Positions 28,743-37,571 of a stretch of DNA of 64,000 nt are shown piece after piece; the stretch's first letter is position 1, and each line of letters starts with the position of its first letter. A program made the position numbers and the translations under genes. Location: NCBI GenBank assembly GCA_945952315.1, contig CAMFIE010000013.1, positions 34,134 to 98,133 of the forward strand, given 5' to 3'. Source of the DNA: an uncultured Rhizobium sp. Lineage in GTDB: Bacteria > Pseudomonadota > Alphaproteobacteria > Rhizobiales > Rhizobiaceae. Under the pieces are notes generated by a model that was given only the letters and a program-made list of their open reading frames with translations, did no database searches and had not been told where the DNA came from.

Positions 28743-30257
28743 TCACATCCAGCGGAACTGGAGTTTGCGTCCGGTGAGCTTGCCCAGTTGCTGCAGGCGG
28801 CCTTCGACCCGTTCGCCGCCGAAATCGCGGTATTCGGCGGGGATCAGGAAATCGAGGTCGATGCCGGGAGTGGTCGAGGGCGCAACTGAAAGATTGCGCA
28901 CCACACCAGGCATCGAGGCGGAAAAGAGGTAGACGACGCGCAACAGCCCGCCCAGCACCTTTGCCCGCTCGAGCAGACGAGGCGTGGCGATGGCCGCGAG
29001 CGGACCGGTGGAATTGTCGTCGGACAGGCCTTCGTAGCGGTAATAGTTCGCGAGCGCGATGAAGGCGCGGCCCGGATGGGTGATGCCGACAAAGGAGCTG
29101 TGGGCGATCACGTTCAGCGCCTGCAGGCCACGGTAATCGGGATGGGCGCGCCAGCTGATATCGGCCAGCAGGCATGCCGCCTGCCGGAACCGGCTTTCAT
29201 CTTCAGTCTCGTCAATCCCGAAGAAGGGGAGCATCCGCCCCGTCCATTCGGCGATTTCGCGGGCATGTTCCGGGGAACGGGCGCGCAGGATGGCGAGCTC
29301 GCCGGCAGCCGCAAGCAACGGGTCGCGGTTACGTTCAGAAGCAGGCAGAAGCGCATAGAGATAGCCTTCGCGCACGCCTTGTGCGGAGAAGGATACCCGT
29401 GACGGCTTCATGCGCTGCAACACCTCCCGCAGGGCCAGGGCGCCATAGGGAATGAGGCCGCGCCGCGCCTTCGAGACCGAAGACAAGAGCTTGCTTTCCC
29501 GCGTATTGATCAGCTCTTCGAGGAAGCGCATGATTTCGTCGTAATCGACCTCATAGCCCTGCATCATGTGCAGCGGATAATTGCGCGCTTCCATGTGCAG
29601 CTTGGCGATGCTGCGCCAGGTGCCGCCGACGGCATAGAAGGTTCTGTCGCGGCCTTCATAGATCACCGCCGCGCGGTCGAGATGCTTGCGGATGAAGGCC
29701 TGCGCCTTCTGCAACGATCCTTCCGCCTCGTCCGCGATGCGCAGGCCGCCGAGCGGCAGCGTCAGCCCGCCCTTGGTGTCGCGCTCGCGCACATCGATCA
29801 GCTCCAGCGAGCCGCCGCCGAAATCCCCGGTCACGCCATTGGCATGATGATAGCCGCTGATGATGCCGAGCGCCGAGTAATAGGCTTCTTCTTCTCCGGT
29901 CAGCACCGTGACTCTGCAGCCGAGAATTTCCTCTGCGCGACGAATGAAATCCGGCCCGTTCGAGGCTTCGCGCGCGGCAGCGGTCGCCAGCACGTAAAGC
30001 TCGGAGGCGCGCGACTGGCGGCTGAGTGCCCGAAAGCGTTTCAGCGCGGCGAGCGCGCGGTTTATGCCATCCTCTTCCATGCGGCCGGTTGTGGCAATGC
30101 CTCGGCCGAGGCCGCACATCACCTTTTCATTGAACAGAATGGCAGGCGCGCGCGAAAGCCCCTCATAAACGACCAGACGGATCGAATTCGATCCGATATC
30201 GATGACGGAAACCGGGGCGATACCCGGAAGGCGCCCTTGCGCTTCAGATTCAACCAT
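28743..30257 (-). CDS. ppx: Exopolyphosphatase (Ppx/GppA family)
   Basis: 504-residue phosphatase that removes terminal phosphate from polyphosphate or converts pppGpp. The N-terminal ASKHA domains show the phosphate loops VIDIGSNSIRLVVYE and GDFGGGSLELIDV, and the catalytic region LTGEEEAYYSALG. The C-terminal HD-like domain covers about residues 310-500. The gene lies 34 bp downstream of ppk on the same strand and both act on polyphosphate, so they form an operon. Confidence 0.96.
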   Translation of the reverse strand: MVESEAQGRLPGIAPVSVIDIGSNSIRLVVYEGLSRAPAILFNEKVMCGLGRGIATTGRMEEDGINRALAALKRFRALSRQSRASELYVLATAAAREASNGPDFIRRAEEILGCRVTVLTGEEEAYYSALGIISGYHHANGVTGDFGGGSLELIDVRERDTKGGLTLPLGGLRIADEAEGSLQKAQAFIRKHLDRAAVIYEGRDRTFYAVGGTWRSIAKLHMEARNYPLHMMQGYEVDYDEIMRFLEELINTRESKLLSSVSKARRGLIPYGALALREVLQRMKPSRVSFSAQGVREGYLYALLPASERNRDPLLAAAGELAILRARSPEHAREIAEWTGRMLPFFGIDETEDESRFRQAACLLADISWRAHPDYRGLQALNVIAHSSFVGITHPGRAFIALANYYRYEGLSDDNSTGPLAAIATPRLLERAKVLGGLLRVVYLFSASMPGVVRNLSVAPSTTPGIDLDFLIPAEYRDFGGERVEGRLQQLGKLTGRKLQFRWM

Positions 30258-30291
30258 TCGGCAACTTTACTTTTCGTGGTCCGCTATCCGG

Positions 30292-32490
30292 TTATCGACC
30301 ATCCCCGGAGGACCGGCCTGCTATGAGCTTCGGTGCGCTGGATTTCAGCGACTCCCCCCGCCCCGAAAGGCTGGGATTGGTCATGAAATAGTGTTGCGCA
30401 TTAAACGGTTCCCCGCCTGGCTTCACACTGATCCGCCGTGAGGTTCCGTCGGGCAGTATCTCGTAGCTCTGCTGGTTGTCAATCAGATTGCCCAGCATGA
30501 TCTGGGAGAGCACCTGCTCGTGCACGGTTTTGTTAAGCAGCGGCACCAGTGTTTCGACGCGCCGGTCGAGGTTTCGCGGCATCATGTCGGCGGAGCCGAT
30601 ATAGACCAGAGCCTTCTCCGAAGGCAGGCCGTAACCGTTGCCGAAGCAGAAGATGCGGCTGTGCTCCAGGAAGCGCCCGACGATGGATTTTGCCCGGATA
30701 TTGTCGGAAAGGCCCGGCACCTGCGGGCGCAGGCAGCAGATGCCGCGCACCACCAGATCGATTTTCACGCCCGCGCGGCTGGCCGCATAGAGCGCATCTA
30801 TGATTTCCGGATCGACAAGCGAATTCATCTTCATCCAGATCGCGGCAGGCCGCCCGGCCTTGGCATGGGCGATTTCCTCCTCGATGTGACGCAGGATGCG
30901 CGGGCGCAGCGTATAGGGCGAGACCGCGAGCTTCATCCCCTCCTCCGGTTCGCCGTAACCGGTGATGAAGTTGAACACATTCGCCATGTCATGGGCGATC
31001 TTGTCGTTGCAGGTGAAGAAGGAAAGGTCCGTGTAGATCTTCGCCGTGACCGGGTGATAGTTGCCGGTGCCAAGATGGCAATAGGTACGCAGCTTGCCAT
31101 CCTCGCGCCGGACCACCATCGACATTTTCGCATGCGTCTTCAATTCGATGAAGCCGAAAACCACCTGCACGCCCGCGCGTTCCAGATCGCGCGCCCAGCG
31201 GATATTCGCCTCTTCATCGAACCGGGCCTTGAGCTCGACCAGCGCGGTTACCGATTTTCCGGCTTCTGCAGCGTCGATGAGGGCGCGGACGATGGGGCTG
31301 TCGTTCGAGGTTCGGTAGAGCGTCTGCTTGATGGCGAGCACATCCGGGTCCCGCGCCGCCTGCAGAAGAAACTGCACAACCACGTCAAAGGACTCGTAAG
31401 GATGGTGAACCACCATGTCCTTTTCGCGGATGGCGGCGAGGCAATCGCCAGCATGTTCGCGGACCCGCTCGGGAAATCGGGCATTGTAGGGCTGGAACCG
31501 GAGGTCATCGCGCGGCACCTTGGCAATCTCGCTCATGGTGTTGAGCGCGAGCAGGCCGGGCAGAACGGCAACTCGGTTTTCCGGAACGCCCAGCTCATGC
31601 ACCACGAACTGGCGGAGCGATGCAGGCATTTCCGCATTGGTCTCGATGCGGATCACCGAGCCGCGGCGGCGACGCTTCAGCGCGGTCTCGAAATAGCGCA
31701 CGAGGTCTTCAGCCTCTTCCTCCACTTCGATGTCGCTGTCGCGGATGATGCGGAAGGTGCCGAACCCCTTCACTTCATAGCCCGGATAGAGCCGGTGGAT
31801 GAACAGGCCCACCACATCTTCCAGCGTCATGTAGCGCAGCGTCTCTTCCTGATCCGGCAGGCGCACGAAACGGTCAAGCGCCGTCGGCAGGCGCAGGAGC
31901 GCCGTCATCGGCTCCTCCGTCCGCTTGCTGATCAGCTGCAGGCCCATCGAGAAGCCGAGATTGGGAATGAAGGGAAACGGATGGGCCGGATCGATGGAAA
32001 GCGGCGTCAGCACCGGGAAGATCGACCGCTCGAATTCCTCGGCCAGCCATTCGCGGTCACGCTCGGAGATCGCGGAGGGACGCACGATCAGGATATCCTC
32101 GCGCGCCAGAAACTGCTGCAGGACGGCAAGCGAGGCCTGCTGCTCCATCTGCAGATTGTCGATCTCCTTGAGAATGTCCTCGAGCTGCTCGCCCGGGGTC
32201 TTGCCGTCCGGGCTCTTCATGGTCATGCCCTGCCGCACCTGGCCTTCGAGACCGGCGACGCGCACCATGAAGAATTCATCGAGATTGGCGGCGGAAATCG
32301 AGAGAAACCGCACCCGTTCCAGCAACGGATGGCTTTCGTTCAGCGTTTCTTCGAGAACGCGGCGATTGAACTGGAGCCAGGAGAATTCGCGGTTGATGAA
32401 GCGCTCGGGACTGCTGAGCAATTCCAGCGCATCGTCCGCCGATGCCGCAGCTTTTGCCTCCGTTGTCTGATCGCCCGCTGCCATATCCAT
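30292..32490 (-). CDS. ppk: Polyphosphate kinase 1
   Basis: Synthesises polyphosphate from ATP. The 732-residue PPK1 shows the N-terminal helical domain ([18 protein letters not shown]), head domain, and C-terminal PLD-like domains. The autophosphorylated His lies in [15 protein letters not shown], and a second site is around [13 protein letters not shown]. Start is ATG 32490; an in-frame ATG two codons later is possible. It precedes ppx and follows hdaA by about 100 bp. Confidence 0.97.
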   Translation of the reverse strand: MDMAAGDQTTEAKAAASADDALELLSSPERFINREFSWLQFNRRVLEETLNESHPLLERVRFLSISAANLDEFFMVRVAGLEGQVRQGMTMKSPDGKTPGEQLEDILKEIDNLQMEQQASLAVLQQFLAREDILIVRPSAISERDREWLAEEFERSIFPVLTPLSIDPAHPFPFIPNLGFSMGLQLISKRTEEPMTALLRLPTALDRFVRLPDQEETLRYMTLEDVVGLFIHRLYPGYEVKGFGTFRIIRDSDIEVEEEAEDLVRYFETALKRRRRGSVIRIETNAEMPASLRQFVVHELGVPENRVAVLPGLLALNTMSEIAKVPRDDLRFQPYNARFPERVREHAGDCLAAIREKDMVVHHPYESFDVVVQFLLQAARDPDVLAIKQTLYRTSNDSPIVRALIDAAEAGKSVTALVELKARFDEEANIRWARDLERAGVQVVFGFIELKTHAKMSMVVRREDGKLRTYCHLGTGNYHPVTAKIYTDLSFFTCNDKIAHDMANVFNFITGYGEPEEGMKLAVSPYTLRPRILRHIEEEIAHAKAGRPAAIWMKMNSLVDPEIIDALYAASRAGVKIDLVVRGICCLRPQVPGLSDNIRAKSIVGRFLEHSRIFCFGNGYGLPSEKALVYIGSADMMPRNLDRRVETLVPLLNKTVHEQVLSQIMLGNLIDNQQSYEILPDGTSRRISVKPGGEPFNAQHYFMTNPSLSGRGESLKSSAPKLIAGRSSGDGR

Positions 32491-32592
32491 GTCCCGCCTG
32501 CCCTTTCCCGCGTTGCGGCCACTCTAGCCGAGACGCAACATCGTCTTCAATCCTTCAGCCGATATTACAGTTTGACGACGAAACCATGACAA

Positions 32593-33303
32593 TCAATCGT
32601 CAAGTTCGTCCTCGGGGCTGGCGAATTCGGCGAGCACATCCTGCACCACAGAGCGTGAAATCTTCGTTCCGCGCGCCAGCGCCAAATGATCGATGCGATC
32701 CACGATCTGTTGTGCGGCCTGCATGGAGCGCTCCATGCGGGCCACGATATAATCCACGAGCTTCGGCTCGATCTGCAATTGCCGGTCGGCAAAGAGCTTG
32801 ACGATCACCTGGGCGATCAGCGCCTCGTCCGGCTCGCCGATTTCCACAACGGTGGCCGCCTTCAGCCGCGAGCGCAGGTCCGCAAGGGATACCGGCCAGA
32901 GGCTTGGCCAGGTCCGCGCCGTCATCAGCAGACTGGTGCCGTTCTGCCGCACGCTGTTGATCACGTGAAAGAGCGCGGCCTCATCAAATGCGATCCGATC
33001 CGCATCCTCGAACAGCACCGGGCCCTTTGCCGCGGCATCCGAGGCCGCTTCCGCACCGGCGGCATCAGGCGCAATGCTGATCGCCGCGGTCTTTTCCTGC
33101 CAGATACCGGCGAGATGGCTCTTTCCCGCACCGGCCGGGCCGACCAGCACCACCACCGGCGAGGGCCAGTCCGGCCAGCGGTCGATCAGATCCACCGCGG
33201 CCTTCAGCGGATCGGCGACCAAAAGGTCGTCGCGGCCGGTTGCCGGATCATGGGGCAGCTCCAGCGGCAGCTGAAGGGAAACTTTGGTACTCGGATCACG
33301 CAT
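32593..33303 (-). CDS. hdaA: DnaA regulatory inactivator homologue HdaA
   Basis: 236-residue AAA+ protein that stimulates ATP hydrolysis by DnaA when bound to the DNA polymerase clamp. A beta-clamp-binding motif QLPLEL is visible at residues 11-16, followed by Walker A GPAGAGKS at 55-62. The Walker B region reads PVLFEDADRI, and the lid helix has RLKAATVVEIGEPDE. Alphaproteobacterial HdaA has this layout. It is downstream of a PerM-like permease and upstream of ppk. Confidence 0.93.
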   Translation of the reverse strand: MRDPSTKVSLQLPLELPHDPATGRDDLLVADPLKAAVDLIDRWPDWPSPVVVLVGPAGAGKSHLAGIWQEKTAAISIAPDAAGAEAASDAAAKGPVLFEDADRIAFDEAALFHVINSVRQNGTSLLMTARTWPSLWPVSLADLRSRLKAATVVEIGEPDEALIAQVIVKLFADRQLQIEPKLVDYIVARMERSMQAAQQIVDRIDHLALARGTKISRSVVQDVLAEFASPEDELDD

Positions 33304-33350
33304 ACAGCATACTTATCACGAAACTCCGGAAAACAAGCGCGGGCTTTCTC

Positions 33351-34484
33351 TCACGCCTCGGGGGGGGCGGGAAGCGCTGTGTTCGCAGTGGTGTCTTCCG
33401 GCTGCTTGTTGCCGTAATAGAGATCACTTTCCAGATAGCGGCGGATCGAGAAGCGAACCAGCACGGCAATCGCCGCCGATGCCGGAACAGCCACCAGCAG
33501 GCCGACAAAACCGAACAGCGCGCCGAAGGCAAAGAGCGAGAACATCAGCCAGACCGGGTGCAGACCGATGCTTTTGCCCACCAGCTTCGGCTGCAGCACA
33601 TTGCCTTCCAGAAACTGGCCGATGAGAAAGATACCAAGCACGACAAGCGGCATCAGGTAATCCGGCCAGAACTGGAACAGGGCAACCCCCAGCGACAGCC
33701 CGAGGCCGACCATCGAACCCACATAGGGAATGAAGCTGATCATCCCGGCAAACAGCCCGATCAACAGACCGAAATTCAGCCCGGCAAGCGACAGCGAACT
33801 GCCGTAAAACAGGCCGAGGATAAGGCAGAGCGAGCCCTGCCCGCGCACGAAACCGGCAATTGCCGCATCCATTTCGCGGGCAATGTCGCGCACCGCATCG
33901 ACATGATCGCGGGGCACCCAGCTATCCACGCGGGCAACCATATGATCCCAGTCGAGCAGCACATAGAAAGCGACGACCGGCGTGATGAGGAACAGCGAGG
34001 CGATATCGATGATGGCCTTGCCGGAATTCCAGATCTGCCCGAGAAGGCCGCTGGCAAACAGCGCCGCATCGCCGACATATTTCGAGGCATTGGCCTTCAG
34101 CACCGCAATCTGGCCCGTCATCCATTTCGGCAGACGGTCAAGATTTTCCGACTTGATCTCGTCCTGCACCTTGGAGACCCATTCCGGCACATGCGACAGG
34201 AGATCGGAAATCTGCGTGGCAACCAGCGGGATGATCAGCAGCAGGGCCGCCATGAAAATCAGCACAAAGCCAAGCAGGATCACGATCGTCGCCATCAGCC
34301 GCGAGAGCCCGCGCCGCTCCAGCCAGTCGGCGACCGGATCCAGGAAATAGGCAAGCACCATGCCCGCGACGAAAGGCAGAAGCACATTGCGGAAGGTAAC
34401 CAGAAACAGGTAGACGGCGGCCAGAACCAGCAGCCAGAACACGACCTGCCGCTTAAGGATATTTCCGGAAATATGAATGGCCAT
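33351..34484 (-). CDS. AI-2E/PerM family permease
   Basis: 377-residue inner-membrane protein with about seven to eight spans. The N-terminus has two close hydrophobic hairpins (VFWLLVLAAVYLFLVTF, VLLPFVAGMVLAYFLDPV). The conserved C-terminal part includes SFIPYVGSMVGLGLSLGVALF and LVGKSIGLHPVWLMFSLFAFG. Substrates of this family are varied (autoinducer-2, ions); none can be assigned. Start at ATG 34484 (MAIHISG) fits better than 34523. It lies 35 bp after the CDP-alcohol transferase gene. Confidence 0.92.
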   Translation of the reverse strand: MAIHISGNILKRQVVFWLLVLAAVYLFLVTFRNVLLPFVAGMVLAYFLDPVADWLERRGLSRLMATIVILLGFVLIFMAALLLIIPLVATQISDLLSHVPEWVSKVQDEIKSENLDRLPKWMTGQIAVLKANASKYVGDAALFASGLLGQIWNSGKAIIDIASLFLITPVVAFYVLLDWDHMVARVDSWVPRDHVDAVRDIAREMDAAIAGFVRGQGSLCLILGLFYGSSLSLAGLNFGLLIGLFAGMISFIPYVGSMVGLGLSLGVALFQFWPDYLMPLVVLGIFLIGQFLEGNVLQPKLVGKSIGLHPVWLMFSLFAFGALFGFVGLLVAVPASAAIAVLVRFSIRRYLESDLYYGNKQPEDTTANTALPAPPEA

Positions 34485-34519
34485 GTCTCGCTCTGCCCCG
34501 TTTTTTCTGGCTTGGGTTC

Positions 34520-35065
34520 TCAAGGTTTCAGACCGGAGGACCCCATATGCCGCATCCAGATACGGAAATAGGACGCCGCCGAGACGATGGTCAATAGAGC
34601 GACGATCACGATCAGGGCGCTTATCAGGCTATCCACCACCACACCGAAGGCGAGCGTGAAGAGACTGACGGATACGAGCACGATCTGCGCAGCCGTATTG
34701 GCCTTGGATACGAAAATCGGATCTGCCTGCATCGGCTGGCTCATGACACTGGAGAGCACCACGGCCCCCACAATCAGCACATCGCGGGAAATCACCAGCA
34801 TGACCAGCCAGTCCGGCAATTGCTCGATCCGCCCGAGCATCACGAAAACCGTGACGAGCAGGAGCTTGTCTGCCAGCGGATCCAGCCAGGCGCCAAGCTC
34901 GGAGCGCTGATTGAACTGCCGCGCGATAAATCCGTCGACCGCATCCGAAAGCCCGGCGGAAACGAACAGCGCAAAGGCCAGCAGCATATGCTGGTGCGCC
35001 AGCGCGTAGATGATCGCCGGAACCGCCAGAAACCGCCCGAACGTGATGATATTGGGTATAGACAT
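34520..35065 (-). CDS. CDP-alcohol phosphatidyltransferase family protein
   Basis: 181-residue membrane enzyme with the CDP-alcohol motif DAVDGFIARQFNQRSELGAWLDPLADK, in which the four Asp and the Gly/Ala/Arg positions are intact. It starts SIPNIITFGRFLAVPAI, as in PgsA-type proteins. A separate, more standard pgsA lies at 45476, so this paralogue may use another acceptor alcohol. It is divergent from purM. The in-frame extension to 35200 is not used. Confidence 0.92.
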   Translation of the reverse strand: MSIPNIITFGRFLAVPAIIYALAHQHMLLAFALFVSAGLSDAVDGFIARQFNQRSELGAWLDPLADKLLLVTVFVMLGRIEQLPDWLVMLVISRDVLIVGAVVLSSVMSQPMQADPIFVSKANTAAQIVLVSVSLFTLAFGVVVDSLISALIVIVALLTIVSAASYFRIWMRHMGSSGLKP

Positions 35066-35310
35066 ACACTCTATGTGAGCCTTCCGGACGAAGATTCCAA
35101 GCCCGCTTGGTCCAGTCAATTTTCGGGTGGCTGAAACCATATGCCGGTTTGCACCATCGGCACACGCCGAGCGCTTAAAAAACCTGCGGGAAAAAGCCAT
35201 TCCGCTTGCATCCTAGGGCGGGTCATGCAATGGGGCCAGCAAAGCCAGACAGAATGGCGAAAAGGAAGACCGGCCGGATATCCGGCCCTCAGCCGAGGAG
35301 CACAATCCCC

Positions 35311-36384
35311 ATGAGCCAGTCGGACAAGAACGGCCTGACCTATAGCGATGCGGGCGTGGATATCGATGCGGGCAATGCGATGGTCGAGAAGATCAAGCCT
35401 GCCGTGCGCTCTACCCGCCGTCCGGGGGCAGACGGGGAAATCGGCGGCTTCGGCGGGCTGTTCGATCTGAAGGCCGCGGGCTTCAGGGATCCGGTTCTGG
35501 TTGCCGCCAATGACGGCGTCGGCACCAAGCTGAAGATCGCCATCGACGCGGATTTCCATGATACGGTCGGCATCGATCTGGTGGCCATGTGCGTCAACGA
35601 TCTGGTGGTTCAGGGGGCTGAACCGCTGTTCTTCCTCGACTATTTCGCAACCGGCAAGCTCGATCCCGATCAGGGTGCGGCAATCGTCGAAGGCATTGCC
35701 GCCGGTTGCCGCGAAGCGGGCTGCGCGCTGATCGGCGGTGAAACGGCCGAAATGCCCGGCATGTACAAGGGCGGTGATTATGACCTCGCAGGCTTTGCCG
35801 TCGGTGCCGCCGAGCGCGGCCAACTGCTGCCCTCCGGCGATATTGCCGAAGGCGATGTGATCCTCGGCCTTGCCTCCTCCGGCGTGCATTCGAACGGCTT
35901 CTCGCTGGTGCGCAAGATCGTCGAACGGTCCGGTCTCGGCTGGGCCGATCCCGCCCCGTTTGCCGAAGGCAAATCGCTCGGCGAAGCGCTGCTGACCCCC
36001 ACCCGCATCTATGTGAAGCCGCTTCTCTCCGCCATCCGCAAGACGGGTGCGCTGAAGGCGCTCGCCCATATCACCGGCGGTGGTTTTCCGGAAAACATTC
36101 CGCGCGTGCTGCCGAGGCATCTCGCGGCCGAGATCGACCTTGGCGCGATCAACCCGCCTGCCGTCTTCTCCTGGCTTGCAACCGTGGGCGGCGTTGCCGA
36201 GCACGAGATGCTGCGCACCTTCAATTGCGGCATCGGCATGATCGTTGTCACCGCTGCCGACAAGGCGGACGAGGTGATGGCCGCGCTTTCCGCCGAAGGT
36301 GAAAAGCCGGTGCGGCTGGGCCGCATGGTTGCCCGCGCCGAAGGCGCAGCAGGCACGATCTACAAGGGCAAGCTTGGCCTATGA
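35311..36384 (+). CDS. purM: Phosphoribosylformylglycinamidine cyclo-ligase
   Basis: AIR synthetase of purine biosynthesis, 357 residues. Family motifs are [21 protein letters not shown] at the N-terminus, [26 protein letters not shown] and [18 protein letters not shown] 35311 follows GAGGAG. Its stop overlaps the purN start (ATGA at 36381), so translation is coupled. Confidence 0.98.
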   Translation: MSQSDKNGLTYSDAGVDIDAGNAMVEKIKPAVRSTRRPGADGEIGGFGGLFDLKAAGFRDPVLVAANDGVGTKLKIAIDADFHDTVGIDLVAMCVNDLVVQGAEPLFFLDYFATGKLDPDQGAAIVEGIAAGCREAGCALIGGETAEMPGMYKGGDYDLAGFAVGAAERGQLLPSGDIAEGDVILGLASSGVHSNGFSLVRKIVERSGLGWADPAPFAEGKSLGEALLTPTRIYVKPLLSAIRKTGALKALAHITGGGFPENIPRVLPRHLAAEIDLGAINPPAVFSWLATVGGVAEHEMLRTFNCGIGMIVVTAADKADEVMAALSAEGEKPVRLGRMVARAEGAAGTIYKGKLGL

Positions 36385-36965
36385 GCGTTGCCCGCAAGCG
36401 CGTCGTTGTCTTCATTTCCGGCGGCGGGTCGAACATGGTTTCGCTCGCCCGCGCCTGCGAGACCGAAGATTTTCCGGCGCGGATCGTGGCGGTCATTTCC
36501 GACAAGGCGGATGCAGGCGGGCTAGCAAAGGCGCAGGCCATGGGCATCGAAACCTTCGTTTTCGAACGCAAGGCCTTTGCAGACAAGGCGGCCCATGAAG
36601 CCGCAATCCTTGACGCACTGGCGGCACTGAAGCCCGATATCCTCTGTCTGGCAGGCTATATGCGGCTGGTGTCAGCCGATTTCATCCGTCCCTTTGAGGG
36701 ACGGATGCTGAATATCCACCCTTCCCTTCTGCCGCTTTATCCCGGCCTGCACACCCATCAGCGGGCGATTGATGCGGGTGACAATGAGGCAGGCTGCACG
36801 GTGCATCTGGTCACCGAAGGCATGGATGAAGGTCCGGTTCTGGCGCAGGCGCGCGTGCCTGTATTGCCCGGCGATACGGCGGAAACGCTTGCCGCCCGCG
36901 TGCTGGTGGAAGAGCACAGGCTCTATCCGCAGGTTTTGCGCGACTTTGCCCTTGGCCTTGCCTGA
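36381..36965 (+). CDS. purN: Phosphoribosylglycinamide formyltransferase
   Basis: GAR transformylase, which uses 10-formyl-THF in the third step of purine synthesis. The 194 residues show the substrate loop FISGGGSNM and the catalytic N-x-H site [17 protein letters not shown], with the later Asp in [12 protein letters not shown]. This is slightly shorter than some homologues, but the core is complete. Second gene of the purMN operon; it converges on the Nudix gene with a 6-bp gap. Confidence 0.97.
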   Translation: MSVARKRVVVFISGGGSNMVSLARACETEDFPARIVAVISDKADAGGLAKAQAMGIETFVFERKAFADKAAHEAAILDALAALKPDILCLAGYMRLVSADFIRPFEGRMLNIHPSLLPLYPGLHTHQRAIDAGDNEAGCTVHLVTEGMDEGPVLAQARVPVLPGDTAETLAARVLVEEHRLYPQVLRDFALGLA

Positions 36966-36971
36966 CGCGGT

Positions 36972-37568
36972 TCAGGCCTTGCGCTGCAGATCCGCCCATT
37001 GCAGCAGCATGATCGTCTTTGCGTCCATGATCTCGCCGGTAGAAATCATGGCGAGCGCCTGATCGAGCGGCAGTTCCACCACTTCGATATCTTCATGCTC
37101 ATGGTCGTTGTCCAGACCGCCGCCTTCGGTCACCCGGTCGGCAATGTCGATCTCGGCCGCGAAGAAATCGATGGTTTCCGTTACCGCCCCCGGCGACATG
37201 AAGCTCTTGAACAGGTGGCGGACGGCCTTGACCTGATAGCCGGTTTCCTCCATCGCCTCGCGGCGGATCGCCTCTTCCGGGTGATCCCCGTCCAGAAGCC
37301 CGGCAGGCACTTCCAGCAGCCAGCCGGAATGCCGGTTCTGGAAGGCAGGCATGCGGAACTGGCGCACCAGCACGACGATGCCCCGCACCTTGTCCTGAAG
37401 CAAGATGCAGGCGCCATTGCCCCGGTCATAGACCTCCCGTTTCATCTTCACCACCTTGCCGGACGAGCCGGTATAATTGAAGGTGACGTTGCGCAGATGG
37501 TACCAGTTCCTTGAAAGCGTTTCGTCTTTCAGGATTTCAATCGAGGCGTTGCGGAATTTCTCGGACAA
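36972..37568 (-). CDS. NUDIX hydrolase (NudK-like)
   Basis: 198-residue hydrolase. The Nudix box is intact: GLLDGDHPEEAIRREAMEETGY. The overall sequence resembles GDP-mannose/ADP-ribose pyrophosphatases (NudK/NudF type), with VRQFRMPAF and LLEVPAG before the box. Exact substrate is unresolved. It starts 3 bp after the molybdopterin oxidoreductase stop, so the two are cotranscribed. Confidence 0.9.
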   Translation of the reverse strand: MSEKFRNASIEILKDETLSRNWYHLRNVTFNYTGSSGKVVKMKREVYDRGNGACILLQDKVRGIVVLVRQFRMPAFQNRHSGWLLEVPAGLLDGDHPEEAIRREAMEETGYQVKAVRHLFKSFMSPGAVTETIDFFAAEIDIADRVTEGGGLDNDHEHEDIEVVELPLDQALAMISTGEIMDAKTIMLLQWADLQRKA

Positions 37569-37571
37569 GGA

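Noticed and set aside
30520..32589. 689-residue plus-strand open frame
   Set aside because: Antisense to ppk; no domain and shadow-type composition.
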